DNA of 64,000 nucleotides from Vanessa cardui (taxonomy: Eukaryota > Arthropoda > Insecta > Lepidoptera > Nymphalidae). A program made the translations under genes and the position numbers. Shown here in pieces: positions 25,551 through 38,880 of the stretch (its first letter is position 1; the number at the start of each line of letters is the position of its first letter). Location: the NCBI RefSeq assembly GCF_905220365.1, contig NC_061134.1, positions 11,361,001 to 11,425,000 on the forward strand. The letters are read 5' to 3'. A model generated the notes under the pieces. It was given only the letters and a program-made list of their open reading frames with translations, was not told the DNA's origin and ran no database searches.

Positions 25551-26118
25551 AGCATCAAATTTTAATTTATTAATAGGCAAAGTTATACTAAACAATAAAT
25601 TCCTTGATGCCTCAGTAATTATATCTATCATCACGTCAATATGACAACGTATCGGGGCTAGATATAATATTTATTATAAAAAAGGACCAATGACATAAGA
25701 GCCCTCTTGCCACTAAAACATTATGAAGTAAAGAAAATAAAAATACTTTACTTGACCATACTGTCCGCGTTGATACACGTTGTTTGTGTAGCTGTATAAA
25801 TCCAATTAGCACACATGTACGTCAGTAAGTCTTGATTTTTTTTAATTAATCGAATTATATTTTTTTATAATGTACATGTAAGTAATATATATTCCTTCGT
25901 CTCAGGTTACAGGTATACTGGCATAAACTAAAATAAATTATTGGTACTTACACATTAAACTTTGTCGTTAAGTCGTATTTTCCCCATACATGGAAAAAAA
26001 TCTGAAATATTTGATAAGAAAAATTTCAATAAAATTCTAATATCAAGTAAAGGAAACTAATAACGATTTTTTCATATTAAAATATGCTATCAAAATATAC
26101 ATTAGTCGTTTGATATTT
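25551..26118. other. AT-rich non-coding stretch
   Basis: I see no gene or recognised repeat. Confidence 0.5.
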
Positions 26119-26405
26119 ACTTGGTGGCAGGGCGTGTGCAAGCCCGTCTGGGTAAGTACCACTCATCAGTTTATTCATTCTACCGCCACATAACAGTACT
26201 CAGTATTGTTGTGTTTCGGTTTGAAGGGTGAGTGAGCCAGTGTAACTACAGGCACAAGGGACATAACATCTTAGTTCCCAAAGTTGGAGCCACATTGACG
26301 ATGTAAGGAATAGTTAATATTTCTTACAGCGTCATTGTCTATGGGTGATGGTGACCACTTACCATCAAGTGGGCCACATGCTCTCCGCCAATCTATACCA
26401 TCAAA
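26119..26405 (+). repeat. Family B interspersed repeat, full length
   Basis: It runs from ACTTGGTGGCAGGGCGTGTG through GTTTGAAGGGTGAGTGAGCC, GGCACAAGGGACATAACATC and TTTCTTACAGCGTCATTGTC to CGCCAATCTATACCATCAAA. I recognise the family from lepidopteran genomes but no pol III boxes are convincing. Confidence 0.85.
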
Positions 26406-28252
26406 AATATGTATGAAAAATATTTATAAAAAATGATATTGTTACACACAGATCTTGCTTTTAAAATTTCTAATAAAAGATAATTCAACGAATATTATAT
26501 CGTGACTGTCAGTCGTCAACAAGATAAATTTTATTAAAATATTTATAGGTCTGTACCTGACACAATTTGCGAACTTAAATGTTATTATGCAGTTCCATTT
26601 AGCTGCTAAACTTGTTATCAGGTTGTACAGTAAAATGGAATGGCATTTAGACATTGCATCTAACAAAATTCACATGCAGGAAACATTATGAGCCAGAGAG
26701 TTCTATGAAAATTAGTGTTATGAAAGTTATTAAGTTTTCAGATTATAAAGACTTAGAAGTTCCTTTTTCGAACTGTAATAGCCCGATTGAAAATATGATT
26801 GCATTTACCCATGCATTGAGAATAATCAGCCCATTTAATAGTGTGGGTATATGTATGTATATATTATTTATGTCGAGGTCATCATATCATAAATTTGCAA
26901 TAGTAAGAATGTTACAAATAGATCATACTACTACTAAGAAAGATGATATACTTTTATTTCTATACAATAATATATGATAAAATACGAAATGGTTTAACGA
27001 GACCCTTCGCTTGATAGTACCTACGGCTTAACGGGAAACAATGAAAACCCTGATAATCAATCAATATAAGAAATCAGTAAGTCCAGCAAAGTCGTATCGT
27101 ATTTATTATATAGCCAAAAATGCTATAAAGTCCGACAGAGTTCAAGGGAATCGCATACGTTGCAAGCTATTTACGAATGTACAAAAACTCGCACGTATTT
27201 CCGGCGCCACAAATACGAAGCAATTCGAAGAAGTCGTATATGTAACCGACTATACACGAATATTTACAAGCAAAGCTACATTTACCTAATATTTTCGTTA
27301 TTAAGTTAAATAGAAAACAAAGTTGTGTTTTTGTAAATGTCTAGCTTCAGTCTTATGATTGATCAATCATTTGTACATTCCGGAAGTTATTCGTACAATA
27401 CCACGTGCGCTACTCACGACAAAGTTAGTACAGACTATTATTGAATTAAACTTTTAAATCGCTACTGATTTAGCAGTTGATAACCTATAATCTACTCACG
27501 TGAACGCTCAGAGATAAGCCGAACTATATTCGTTCGAGTTCATTAACACCTCATTCGATTCGCACGCACTCGCACGTTACGGAAATATAGTCGAATACAA
27601 TTTTCCACGTTATCGTATGATGTTTGAAATAAAACGTGATTTGTTACGTCATGTGTCATTCTTTAATTACTTTCTATTGATTGATCTTTACATGACATAT
27701 TAAAAAAAAATATATCAAAATCTTTCTATACATTGTAATTGTACAACCAGCCCAATTAGAATTTTCATTAACGTCTGTAGCTCAGATATAAATTATGATA
27801 AACATTTTACAACTTTGACACAATAAATTATTTTTAATAAAACTCATTTATATATTGATTTCGTTTCAGAACAATAACGCTGTTTACATAAACGTTTCGT
27901 GTAACAGTACCCTATTATATGTAATTTCTATGTACATATCCAAAAATCAGCTTCCTCAATTTATTTACATTTCAAATTGCCTATAATGACTGGACTCTGT
28001 GACGTTTCTAGTCCACGGTTTAATTTTAGAACATCGCTTTTTATATTGAAACTCTGTGATTTTTTTTATAGGTACATCAACTTCACATATTATAAAAATT
28101 AAATATACTTAAAACAAATTCTTATATCTTATATACCATTACAGATATACACATAATTTCCTTTAAAATTTACCATAGCTTTTTAATTAACTAAACAATT
28201 TTAAAACCTATACGACATTTTATTATCTACATAAATAAAACAAAGAGATGAT
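26406..28252. other. Non-coding stretch
   Basis: No gene recognised. A 107-codon frame at 26654-26977 and an 82-codon frame at 27041-27289 have no recognisable motif. Confidence 0.5.
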
Positions 28253-28287
28253 GATTATATTGCTTATTCATGATAAGCAATATAATC
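28253..28287. repeat. Perfect 15-bp stem hairpin
   Basis: GATTATATTGCTTAT and its exact complement flank a 5-base loop (TCATG). Confidence 0.65.
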
Positions 28288-28635
28288 AGGTATCGAGATA
28301 TCTGTGACCACAATAAAAATAATGTCAGGATTTCGTCAATGATATTGAAATATTTTAAGTACGCTCATGACGCTGTCACATTTTAGAATGCTCTATAAAA
28401 CCCGTGTGGTATAAATACCCTTTACAACTATAAAACGTACATTCGTGTAATTGGCTTTTTATTGCTTTTTTTAATATTACCTTGTTCTTTGAACTTCTAG
28501 AAAGTTCAAGGACTATGTCGCATTGCGATAAATCAACTGGAGAAACTAAACTAAAACATCACGTTCAAACGCTTTAGAATATAATCGTTGCAGACGTCTG
28601 AGCTGGACATATGTTTATTCTTTATAAGTATTTTT

Positions 28636-28922
28636 TATGGTATAGGTCGGTGGACGAGCAGATGGGCCACCTGATGGTAAGTGGTTACCATTACCCATAG
28701 ACAATGACGCTGTAAGAAATATTAACTATTCCTTACATCGTCAATGTGCCATCAACCTTGGGAACTAAATTGTTATGTCCCTTATGCCTGCAGTTACACT
28801 GGCTCACTCACCCTTCAAACCGGAACACAACAATACTGAGTACTCTTATTTGGCGGTAGAATAACTGATGAGTGGGTGGTACCTACCCAGAGGGCTTGCA
28901 CAAAGCCCTACCGCCAAGTAAA
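28636..28922 (-). repeat. Family B interspersed repeat, full length
   Basis: The minus-strand copy runs from TTATGGTATAGGTCGGTGGA to CCCTACCGCCAAGTA and retains all blocks of the family. Confidence 0.87.
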
Positions 28923-29399
28923 AGTAAAAGTATATAATTTTTTAATGTATTTTATACTATTAAGGACTTGATCGATAAAAGCCATAGTTACGAATAATAT
29001 CATCGAGATTGCGGTTTATAATTTAGATCCAAAAGGGAATAAGTACATCTGCTAAAACGTAGTTTAGTCTTAATCGAGTATCAATTTCGAAGCTCATATA
29101 AATACATGAAGTGGTGATTATGTATTCGTGGAATTTCGTTTATAATCCCGCATTTACAGAGTATAAGTACGCTGTTTGTGTAAATCCCTTGGTCCTAAAC
29201 CTGAACACCGGATTTGGCGTGCAATCGGATTATGAGATAACTACCTAGAGATTGCAACTGATTACTAACACCGAAATCGATCATCGGCAGTTTTATTGGT
29301 TCGATTGGACGATTTAAATAACGATGTTAAAGTATCGCTAATTGTATTCGCAGTGCGACTCTACTTTGCAAAAAATACTCAAAATTTAAGTCTCTGTCT

Positions 29400-29603
29400 A
29401 ATCATCGCTGTCAGTCCGTATGTTAGCTTATATCTTTAAAATTACGCAACGGATTTTGATGCGGTTCTTTTGATAGAGAAAGTGATTTTAGAGGAAAGTT
29501 TTTGTATATAATATATGGACAGTATATCAAAGAATGAAGAAAAAATCTGTAGTATATTTAGTATCAGCATTGCACCCGTGCGAAGCTGGGGGCTAGTCAC
29601 TAG
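29400..29603 (+). mobile_element. Helitron-like element, type C
   Basis: It holds the type C core (ATTACGCAACGGATTTTGAT, GGACAGTATATCAAAGAAT) and ends GCACCCGTGCGAAGCTGGGG followed by two CTAG-T sites, so the exact end is uncertain. Confidence 0.7.
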
Positions 29604-30074
29604 TTCTCTATAAAATCTTATATTTTGTTGTTCTATAATAATAAGTAACCCAGGAATCAAATACATATAATTCAACAACAGTGTTTTTATATACCCTGTT
29701 GCTGTTTCGCAATAATACATTTAACTTAAAATGTTTTTAAAGTTCATAAAGATTTATACAGTTATAATACTGTTATAATTAATTTATATGTATATTTTTA
29801 TGCATAGAGTTCTGCAAAGTATGTTTTGCTTTTGTTTTAAGATACCGTACTGTAATTAACTTAAATAATGTTTGAATAACTGACCGTGAATTATTAACTT
29901 TTTTGCGCGTTCATCGTACAATAGAACGAAACCGTGGGATTTATAAACAAAGGGTTCTGATCATAATAATAATTGTTAGTCGAAATTTTGAAGAAAGTTA
30001 CATCACTGGTTTCTCAATATATTTTTGCACGTGGTTTTGCTTACGTGGGTTTCGCTTTAAACAGAATTTATTTA
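29604..30074. other. AT-rich non-coding stretch
   Basis: No gene or recognised repeat; short overlapping frames at 29442-29720 and 29903-30121 look incidental. Confidence 0.5.
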
Positions 30075-30379
30075 CTACAACAACAACAACAACAGCCTGT
30101 AAATTCCCACTGCTGGGCTAAAGGCCTCCTCTCCCTTTGAGGAGAAGGTTTGAAACATATTCAACCACGCTGTTCCAATGCGGGTTGGTGGAATACACGT
30201 GGCAGAATTTCTATGAAATTTGTCACATGCAGGTTTCCTCACGATGTTTTCCTTCACCGCTGAGCACGAGATGAATAATAAAGACAAATTAAGCACATGA
30301 AACAGCGGTGCTTGTCTGGGTTTGAACCCGCAATCATCGGTTAAGATGCACGCGTTCTAACCACTGGGCCATCTCGACT
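30075..30379 (-). repeat. Family A SINE, full length
   Basis: It has a (CAA)n tail (minus-strand GTT repeats), body and tRNA head ending ACTGGGCCATCTCGACT. The minus-strand frame 30075-30296 is SINE body. Confidence 0.88.
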
Positions 30380-30630
30380 TTTACTTATTTATTCAATTGC
30401 AAATTGATACGGATAGACATAGAAACGGTCATTAATCTTAGTTAATGTTTGTCTGTGTGTGTCAAGTTGGAAAGCTGATTTGTGTAACAATTGAGGCGTG
30501 GAGTTATGACGTATAAAACACTTTCATATTTATTATTTACACGAATACATTATCATAAATATATGAAAGAAGTGCCTAGCAAATGTATAAAAATAAAATA
30601 ATACTTTAGAAGCTCTATAAAAAAATATTT

Positions 30631-30893
30631 AACTATATACCTATCCAATAACATTAGAATGTCTGTTTGTAATAATAATAACGCTTTTACTAAATACGGT
30701 ACATATGCTATAATTACATTTTTTTCGATGGTTGTCAGTTTGTGTCGGCTAATCTCTGGAATGGCTGGACCGATTTTGATAAGCATTTCACTGGTTAAAA
30801 GCTAATGTAAAGAGCAGTAACTTAGGCTACAGTAATATTTTTTTTTTTTTAATTTTAAAATTCAAACACGCACGAAGTCGCGGGCACGACTAG
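30631..30893 (+). repeat. Helitron-like element, type D
   Basis: Core words are GCTAATCTCTGGAATGGCTG, ACCGATTTTGATAAGC and AACTTAGGCTACAGTAATAT. The end is GAAGTCGCGGGCACGACTAG before T. The 5' end is worn. Confidence 0.65.
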
Positions 30894-31343
30894 TTTAAAA
30901 ACACGGCTGCCCCATATACGAGAGTCACATACTCTATACAACTCATAGTATCAAATGATTAAATTAAATCATAATAATTCGAGTATCCTTTTCACATTAA
31001 AACGATCGTTCTATTGAATAGTATGTTCTTTATGCAAATGTTACAAAACTCTTTCCCGTATAAACTACTCTAAAAGTAATACCGTTAAGAGTACTTAAGA
31101 CTTGGCTTAGATTAGTTTTATTTCTTTAAGTGTGCCGTCTCGAAGATGGTACCGAGAGAAAAGGTTCCTCTTGGGTACAATATTGCCTCAATAATGCATC
31201 GGTATTCTCTTTAAAAACCATGCAATCCACACCTTATACAAACAAATGAAATAACTCAGTAACCTTATACCCTTCCAATATAAAAATAATAATAACTAGT
31301 AATTAATAAAAACAAAACACAACTATCTGTTTTTCATTCAATA

Positions 31344-31702
31344 TCACTGCATAGTATAAAACAGTCGCTTTCTCTGTCCCTATATCCCTTTTTTATTATA
31401 TTTTAGAGAATCAAACAATAAGATAAACTAATGGGATATGGATATCCAAAATTACATATATCAGCTAAGTTTCAACTGGTAATAAAAAAGATTTCCCGTA
31501 ACAGGAATCGAACCCGAGCCTCCTGGGTGAAAGCCAGGTTAAATCTTTAAAATTACGCTACTGATTTTGATGCGGTTTTTTTAATAGGTAGAGTGATTCG
31601 AGAAGGAGATGATCATTATAGTAAAGAAAGACTGATAATTTTAGAAGTTTCAACTATCGTGTCATATCATTACACCCGTGCGAAGCCGGTGCGGGTCGCT
31701 AG
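31344..31702 (+). mobile_element. Helitron-like element, type C, interrupted by a tRNA-bearing insert
   Basis: It starts TCACTGCATAGTATAAAACA and ends GAAGCCGGTGCGGGTCGCTAG, with A before and T after. After TCCCTATAT the type C sequence breaks for about 150 bp (31391-31541) and resumes with ATCTTTAAAATTACGC. The inserted part holds a tRNA-Glu 3' half. Confidence 0.75.
31494..31539 (-). pseudogene. tRNA-Glu(UUC) 3'-half pseudogene
   Basis: The minus strand reads CCTGGCTTTCACCCAGG, a full anticodon arm with anticodon TTC, then AGGCT and a T arm with GGGTTCGATTCC, ending in TTACGGGA, the 3' acceptor strand. The D arm and 5' acceptor strand are absent, and the T stem has at least one mismatch. 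It is a truncated tRNA copy or the start of a tRNA-Glu-derived SINE, not a working tRNA gene. Confidence 0.85.
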
Positions 31703-32996
31703 TTGAATTATATTCGGATTAAAAATATCGAAACTTAAGTCAAGAATGAAACTGTATCAAAATAAAACCTCGACCTCTGACGTATGACACGAGTTCAATG
31801 ACCTTTGACTAGGTATTGAACGAATGGGATTGAAATGGTTTACTTAAGGATAATACAACACTTTGCATAAAGTTCAATAGTTCTATAATATACGCAAATA
31901 AGCTTCGTAACATCTACAGATACTGAGAGGTTCAACTTTCAATTTGCTTACGAAGTTTTAAGTAATTTAATTAATAAACATTCACCTTTACTAAATAATT
32001 ATAAAGTAAAGTTATTGAAAGATAAGATCGTGTGTTATATGAAATTTAATGAAGATGTTTTAATTACTGGTTTAATGATTTCATTGATCGATGTGAGTGC
32101 TTTCTTAATGTATGTTTTGTATTCTGGCCGAAATGTGCTATAATTTCGTTAAAATTTTAGAAAAAGATATGTTTTGAGAAATTTCTATTCGTACTCAAAA
32201 GAATTCTCATCAACACATATAATAGACACATGTAAACACACATGTAATAGAAAAATGGATAAGCAGGGTAAAATTACCGGAACTGTTTTTCCTATGTTTA
32301 TATATGTCTGTTACAACTTACAACGTACCACGAAACCTCTGTTTTTATTCTGAACTATTGTAACTTTTTGAAAGAGTTTTCATTTCAAATGTTTTTACTA
32401 GTGAATTTCTAGAATACTAGCTCTCTATAGAATACATCGACCTAGCCTGAGCTTCATACATTTATGATACAAATCCTTTTATCAGAATCCGTCCAAACGT
32501 GATTGAGTATCAAATAACAGAAACTTTCCATTTATAATACGTCGTACATGTAGATCATTGAAATATTATTATTATATAATAAAGTTCACATCAGCTTTTA
32601 TCGAGATGTACTCAACCAATTTCAGAAAGACTGACAAAATAATGTCGTCTTCTTCTATTGTATGATAACTAGCTGCTCGCTGTCTCACTCATATTATTTT
32701 TTCAAATTGTACTAGCAAATTTTCAAATTCAAGGCTTCAAACAAATACCTGAGTTTTTTAATATAATCGAATATTTAATAATAGCATCGGCCTGCGAGCG
32801 AGAGAGAGAAAAGACTTTCTAGTTCAGCTTTTGCATTTTTTAACTTAAATGATTTGTTGATTGCTTAAGACGTGATAACGTCGCTTTACAATATAAATTA
32901 AGATTTTGAACTAACACTAAATTGGCCGTACATTTAGTAGTAACGAGTTATCAAACTCCGCTAGAGTTTTTAGGGTCGGTAGTTGTTACACAGAAA
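31703..32996. other. Non-coding stretch
   Basis: No gene recognised; only homopolymers and short GA-rich runs (GCGAGCGAGAGAGAGAAAAG at about 32796). Confidence 0.5.
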
Positions 32997-33110
32997 ATTC
33001 CCTCCTTGGAGTTCAATCTTCCTTGATACCATGTTTAATTAAATTCTGTTGACTGTGAAAGAGCAACAAACATACAGTTACATTCGCATTTATAATATTA
33101 GTATAGATGA
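32997..33110 (-). repeat. Helitron-like type E, 5' part
   Basis: On the minus strand it starts TCATCTATACTAATATTATA and runs through TGCGAATGTAACTGTATG and CTCTTTCACAGTCAACAG to the AAGATTGAACTCCAAGG region. The 3' half is missing. Confidence 0.6.
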
Positions 33111-35193
33111 CAGAATTATTTAATTATAATATGTATGTTTATTTTTCCAATGAGCCTATACGACTACGAGCGAAACGCGTAACTATATACAAGTTTATAT
33201 TATTTTACGACCCGAGCGTTACAATCAGGAAGACATTCGACCCACATTTTAAACCGGTTGAACTAGAACCAGCTGATAAGAAAACATACAGTGTGTTATA
33301 AAGTACTCAATAATCGTGAAATTGTAAATCAACTATGTGTGTATAACAAATAAAGATCACGCACACATTCAAGATTTTATCGATCAAATATTTGACACGT
33401 TTTTTAGGATTATTTTATTGATACTAATAGTGTTGATACTAAAACGCTTCATCTATTGCAATTATAGATACATATAGTATGACACAAATTAGATGTAGCA
33501 TCGGAAAATGCAATGGAATGAAAATAAAACCGATTACTGCCGATTTACACAACCAATTGAAATAGCTCCCTATCGCGCCATTCGACGCTATTCGTCGTTA
33601 TAGATTCTCGCGTCAGAGAAAGCAAGTGCATGTAAATCGACGTGTCAAATTGACGAATATATTAAGTCATATGATATTACAAGTTATTACGTTTGTGCAA
33701 AGATCATATTCGCATGAGAAATAAATATTGATAATTTGGGATAGCGTTCTTAATTCGGATTTAATCGGTTTTACGAATTTTGCCGATGCGTCATCTAAGT
33801 TGTGTCGTACTATACCTACAATTAATAGTATTCGTATCTCTCGTAAGTTTCAGCTATCTGCATGTGATTTACGTACTTTATAGCAAGTGTAAACAAAACA
33901 AGACCTGCATAATAATTATTACGTATTAGTTCGAACTATTAATTTGTGTTGATACAGTGCCAATTCAAGGTGATTCAAATGTCTAGAAAATGCAAAGATA
34001 CATAGATATTGAATCTTAAAAGAAATGTTTCAAAGTTCGTTTCTATGTTGCGAGATCTCAAAATATATTTTTCTAATTTCAATTAAGATATGATTCTTTT
34101 ATTTTAAATACTTTTTCAATATTCACATTTGATTCATCGAACCTCACTGAGCAAATTCGATTAAAAGAGGTGATATACAATTGATTAATGTGATACTTTA
34201 TACTGGCTGGCATATCTAAAAAAAAAAGTAAACAAATCCCGACGACGATATTATCACGCATCGATTCCAATAAGTCATTTGTTTACACAGGAACAGCTGA
34301 CTTGTGAGCGAGCGAGTTGACGGGGGTCCCCTCGCCTCCCACAGAGGTTAATAATACGGGCAAATATGACCACCCGCATTAAAACCTTTGTTGTCATACC
34401 AATAACTATGTTTTTTTTTTAAATATAAATGTATATGACATAAAAACCTACAATTATGTGTTATAAATAAATTTATACATTGCCACTGTTGTATTATGTA
34501 CCAGATTTGAACATTTTTCTTTGTAGTTTTTTTGGTGCGTACCAACTATAACTACGAATTCATAGAAAAAGGGCATTCACTATTCAGGAATGTTAATCAT
34601 AAATTAAATAAATATTAATATTTAAATATTAATTGACTGGGAGCGTGGCGTCTTCTGTAATCCGGCTACTCGGAGGTCGGGCTCGGAGGATGGTTTGAGG
34701 TTGGGAGTCCTGGCGCTGTGTGGGCTCATGTTGACTGGGCGTCCATACTAGGCCTGGTGTTCATATAAAAAAGTGTTAAATCATTTCACTTTACCTTACA
34801 TAGATTAGATACTTTTTCGAAATGCCAATAAATAAAAAAAAAAGTATATACATAAATAAATTATGTATGTACTTCAAATAAGTAAGCAACTCATTTCGTT
34901 TTCGTTTTTTCAAATACCGAAGTGAATCGTTTGAGAAGTTTAAAAGTCATTTACCAGCGTAATTTCCAAACGGTATCAGAAATAGTGAGCACATAGATCG
35001 TTTTCGAATATGTACGGTTGAGTGAATATATATTCTAAAATCCAGGGCTTTGAAATGGTTAGTAAGTTTGCGAACTCTCGACCAGTTTGAAGGAGTGTTG
35101 TTAACAAAGCACTCTGAGCGGTGAGGCCCTACCATGGTAACGTACTTTGGTAATTCGAAATTTCATTCGAAGTAAAATCACTTTTAAATTAAA
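33111..35193. other. Non-coding stretch with one G-rich block
   Basis: No gene recognised. A conspicuous G-rich, C-poor block at 34635-34765 (GGAGGTCGGGCTCGGAGGAT, CTGGCGCTGTGTGGGCTCAT, ACTAGGCCTGGTGTTCATAT) looks like the 3' end of an unidentified retroposon rather than an exon. Confidence 0.45.
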
Positions 35194-35454
35194 TCTATAC
35201 ATATAATAAAATTGGATTGTCTGTTTGTAATATTAAAATAGCCCTTTATTAACTCAATGCATATGTATACAGGTTACATTTACCGAAATAACATTGTTTA
35301 CGATTTTTGTCTGTCTGTCTGTTTTTCCCGGCTAATCTCTGGAACGGCTGAACCGATTTTGATAAGACTTTCACAGGTAAATGACTCATATAATAAGGTT
35401 TAACTTAGGCTATAATATTTTGTTTAATTCAAACGCGTACAAGGGCACAGCTAG
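35194..35454 (+). mobile_element. Helitron-like element, type D, intact ends
   Basis: It starts TCTATACATATAATAAAATT and ends GGGCACAGCTAG, with A before and T after. The core GGCTAATCTCTGGAACGGCT and AACCGATTTTGATAAGAC matches the copy at 30631. Confidence 0.75.
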
Positions 35455-37321
35455 TGAACAAATAAAATTAATTATTTTATTCTTAATGTTTCAGGTAAAT
35501 ATCTCCAAAGATGACCACGTCTTTGCTGGATCGGATTCGTTTACTGTGAGTTTATATTATGAATTCTTAAAACGAATTTACACGTGAAATCTCGTAACGT
35601 TAAATATAAAAAGAGAAGAACGTAAAGGATTTAGAGGTAACTTCATGAAATAGCGTTAACGTTTTAACATTCAAATTTATCGTCAACGTAAACGCTTAAA
35701 ATTGTGACTGGCAGGGAGACGGTAAAAAAGCCAGCAGTAACAGCATATACTCGTTGAAGTTATTATCATTAAGGCGTTAATTATATACAAATAAAAATTA
35801 AAAATTGTTACAATAAAAATCATGACGAATAGAATAAGGTAAAAATGCTAGCATTTCCCTATTGAATCATAACTCCGATCCTCTGAGCAAAACGAAACAA
35901 CCCTCCTTTCTCTAGTGGATGTAATAAGGCGAGATGTTGTACTATGAAGGTTTAGTTGTATTATCCCAACAACTAAGTGCAAGTGGGACTAGATGTGGTA
36001 TGTAGGTATATGTAGTATATGTATGTATTTAAATTAGTAAAAAGTAGTAAGCATTGAGTTTGCTGTAGTTAGTAATTTTAACTTGAATTAGAATTGTTTT
36101 AATGCTTACACTAGTGGACTGTTTAGTCTACTTAAATAAAACCTTTTTACTGTGCCTTTTTTGACTGGACGTACAGACTGTAAGAACGAAATTATAAAAA
36201 AAAAAAACAATAATCTCAATCAATATTTAATGTAAGGTTAATAAGAATAGATGTCATTACAGTTGAGTGTGTTTAGGTACCATAAGATTGTGAGGACAAT
36301 ATGCAATAGTGAATCAAATACGTACATCAAGATCATGTTTCAATCCGAGCAATCATTTCTAAATCATTCAAGGACCTTACTTGTGCTCAATCAATTCGTG
36401 ATCAAAATCATAATAAAACATACATTTAAGTGTGATTTTGCAATAGTACGTAAGTACTAAAACATTTACTAGATTAAATTAAAACGTAGGTGTTACGAAA
36501 CGAAAAACATTATTGTTTATTTTGTTTAATATAATGTTATTAATATGTGTTTCTTAACTTGGGAAACATAGTAGTAGAATAAATTGAATTATGTAATCAA
36601 CGAGGGTATAGATGATAGCGCACCTTCGGAATCAAAGGATCTTGAAACTCCTGGCTAATAAAGATATGATTTGTTTGTTGGTAGTAACAGCATAGAATTA
36701 GAAGACAGAGGCAAGAAAACGTTTTTTTTCTAATAAATCAGCCTACGCCGTTCGTACAGTGTTAGTGTAGGTATTGTGATTATATTTAAAAGACACATAT
36801 CTCTGTATCTTCAATTATTTCGATTTTGATGATGCCAGGAACCAAAATTGATGGTAATGTCATCTAATCGATTTCAACCATGACATCGCAAATTTAAAGG
36901 GAGACTGACTAACTATGCTAGGCATCTTATAGTCCACAAATGTTCAGCAGGAGTACTTCTATACCCTCAATCGGCTATACGGATGTAACAATTCCACATT
37001 CTAGACTCTACGCTGTAACAAGTTCTCCAGGTCTCTATAGATATAGGTTACGTCCAAATTCATCCAAACATTTTCCAAAACAATTAGAAATACATTCACA
37101 ATATATTTCAACAAAATTGTTCTAAGTCGTAGTCCGTTACTTCGAATTTCGCTCCGTTGAATATCGTTCACGGCCGATTGGGAACAAATTGAGTGAGAGG
37201 CGACTTTAATCGGCTTAATTTCAGTTTCGTAACATTTATATATTCTCCATACAACACCAAATATAACGTTAATTAGAACCAGCGCCTATAATACAATTAG
37301 CGATGAAATAATTAAATAAAA
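35455..37321. other. AT-rich non-coding stretch
   Basis: No gene recognised. AATGCTAGCATTTCCCTATT near 35846 is a fragment of the repeat also seen near 18196. Confidence 0.5.
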
Positions 37322-37530
37322 TAACAGCCTACACCTGTTCCAATGCCGGGCGAAAGGAAAAGAGTTGAGAGTTCTTCCATCACGCTGTTCCAAAGCCAAT
37401 ATTTGCTTACATATGTGAAAGACTTTCATTAACTACGAAATAATATATAAACAAAAATTAAGCACATGAAAATTCAGTGATCCTTGCCTGATTGGACCCA
37501 CGTGTCCTTACCACTGAACCATCTCGACTA
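37322..37530 (-). repeat. Family A SINE, strongly decayed
   Basis: The order of blocks is kept (ACAGCCTACAC, CATCACGCTGTTCC, AAGCACATGAAAATTCAGTG, CCACTGAACCATCTCGACT) but with several deletions and many substitutions: an old copy. Confidence 0.7.
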
Positions 37531-38880
37531 TATATAGATGAAATGACAAATCTAGTTCCTCTTTCTTATTTAAGAAGTTATAAATATTTTCCTATAAAGA
37601 CGTTAATTCCTATATTTCTCGAAACGTTCATTCGTTACCATTTGAAATCCTTAAAACCATATAAAGTATTCATAGAAAGGCAATCATCCTTGATATCATA
37701 TTATTCGTATGTTACATATATATGTTGTGTGTATATTACATATTTGTTACCATCACTTTACCACTAAGCCTTATACCAAAACAAATGATTATAAATTATT
37801 TAATTACCATAACATTAATTTATTAAAGTGTATGCAGCGCTGGTCACTCATCAAGGTCTGTTACCAGAAATGAAGAATTAATTTACTATATATATATAAT
37901 TTATTCGTATATACTGATATACGTATATACATACTAAGAAATTAATATAATTACGTTAATTAAAATACCGCAGTCAGTATGCGCGCGACATTCTCATAAA
38001 TGTTTTATTATTTGGGAATAGAGTTTTGTGTTAGAACAATTTTATTTCTCAGGTTAATCGTCGGGGTAAGAAAAGGTTCATCATCTTAAGGTGATAAGAT
38101 CTATTTTCGTGTGCTCAGTGTGAGCGAGAATCAGCTTTACTGATTGAAAATGCCTTGCAATGATTTGATGTTTAGATTTAAAAGGTACTAAGAGCTTAAG
38201 ACTTGATCAGGGAATGAATTTTAAAACTGACGAAGGTTTTCTTATGACTGTACATAACTCACACTAACAGTTGGGCTGAAGCCTTATCTACCATGTGCCA
38301 ATGAGGAGTTCGGTAGAGGATCGGTCGTTTGCCAACTCTGGTGCAAGATAAAAAATAATGGATTTAAGGATAGAGAAAGAAGTCTAGACTCTCAGACCAG
38401 AAATAAATCCGATAAGAAAGATCCAAAATTCCATGCTTTTGGAACCCTTGAGTATACTAACTAAGCTCCCGTAGTAGTCCATTAGAAACCAGATCGTTAC
38501 CCGTTAAAGGAGGCTGCCAAGAGAAGGCGCCAGTGTCGAAAAGATTGTCTGTTTCACAAAAGGATTAAAACACGCAATATACGAGGGACGTTTTAATAAA
38601 ATTTTCTATATTGTTTTAATAAGCTTTTTATGGTTTATCCTTCTATGATAATAATGTCATATATCAGCAGAGGATCAGTTCTGTCACAAGAAACATCACA
38701 ATTTGTATTATGACACGCTGACAACGTTTTATGACGACGCATTAACTCTTATAAATTATCGTGAATGTGATATAGTATGTCAGAGAATTTATCGTCCTTT
38801 TTAGGCCATGTTTATTAAAAGGCATTGTTTTCGTGTTGTTGTTCTAACGTATATTAAACTGTTCTACTAACTCCGAAAAT
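37531..38880. other. Non-coding stretch
   Basis: No gene recognised. A TA-rich region with short palindromes lies at about 37885-37940 (TATATATATA, ATACGTATATAC). Confidence 0.5.

Noticed and set aside
26654..26977. 107-codon open frame
   Set aside because: No motif or splice context; a frame of this length by chance is credible among dozens of short ones.
28485..28512. GAACTTCTAGAAAGTTC as a heat-shock element
   Set aside because: The spacing of the GAA/TTC blocks does not fit the heat-shock factor consensus and there is no gene nearby.
37885..37940. TA-rich palindromes as a replication origin or attachment site
   Set aside because: Low-complexity TA repeats are expected at this base composition, and nothing else supports a function.
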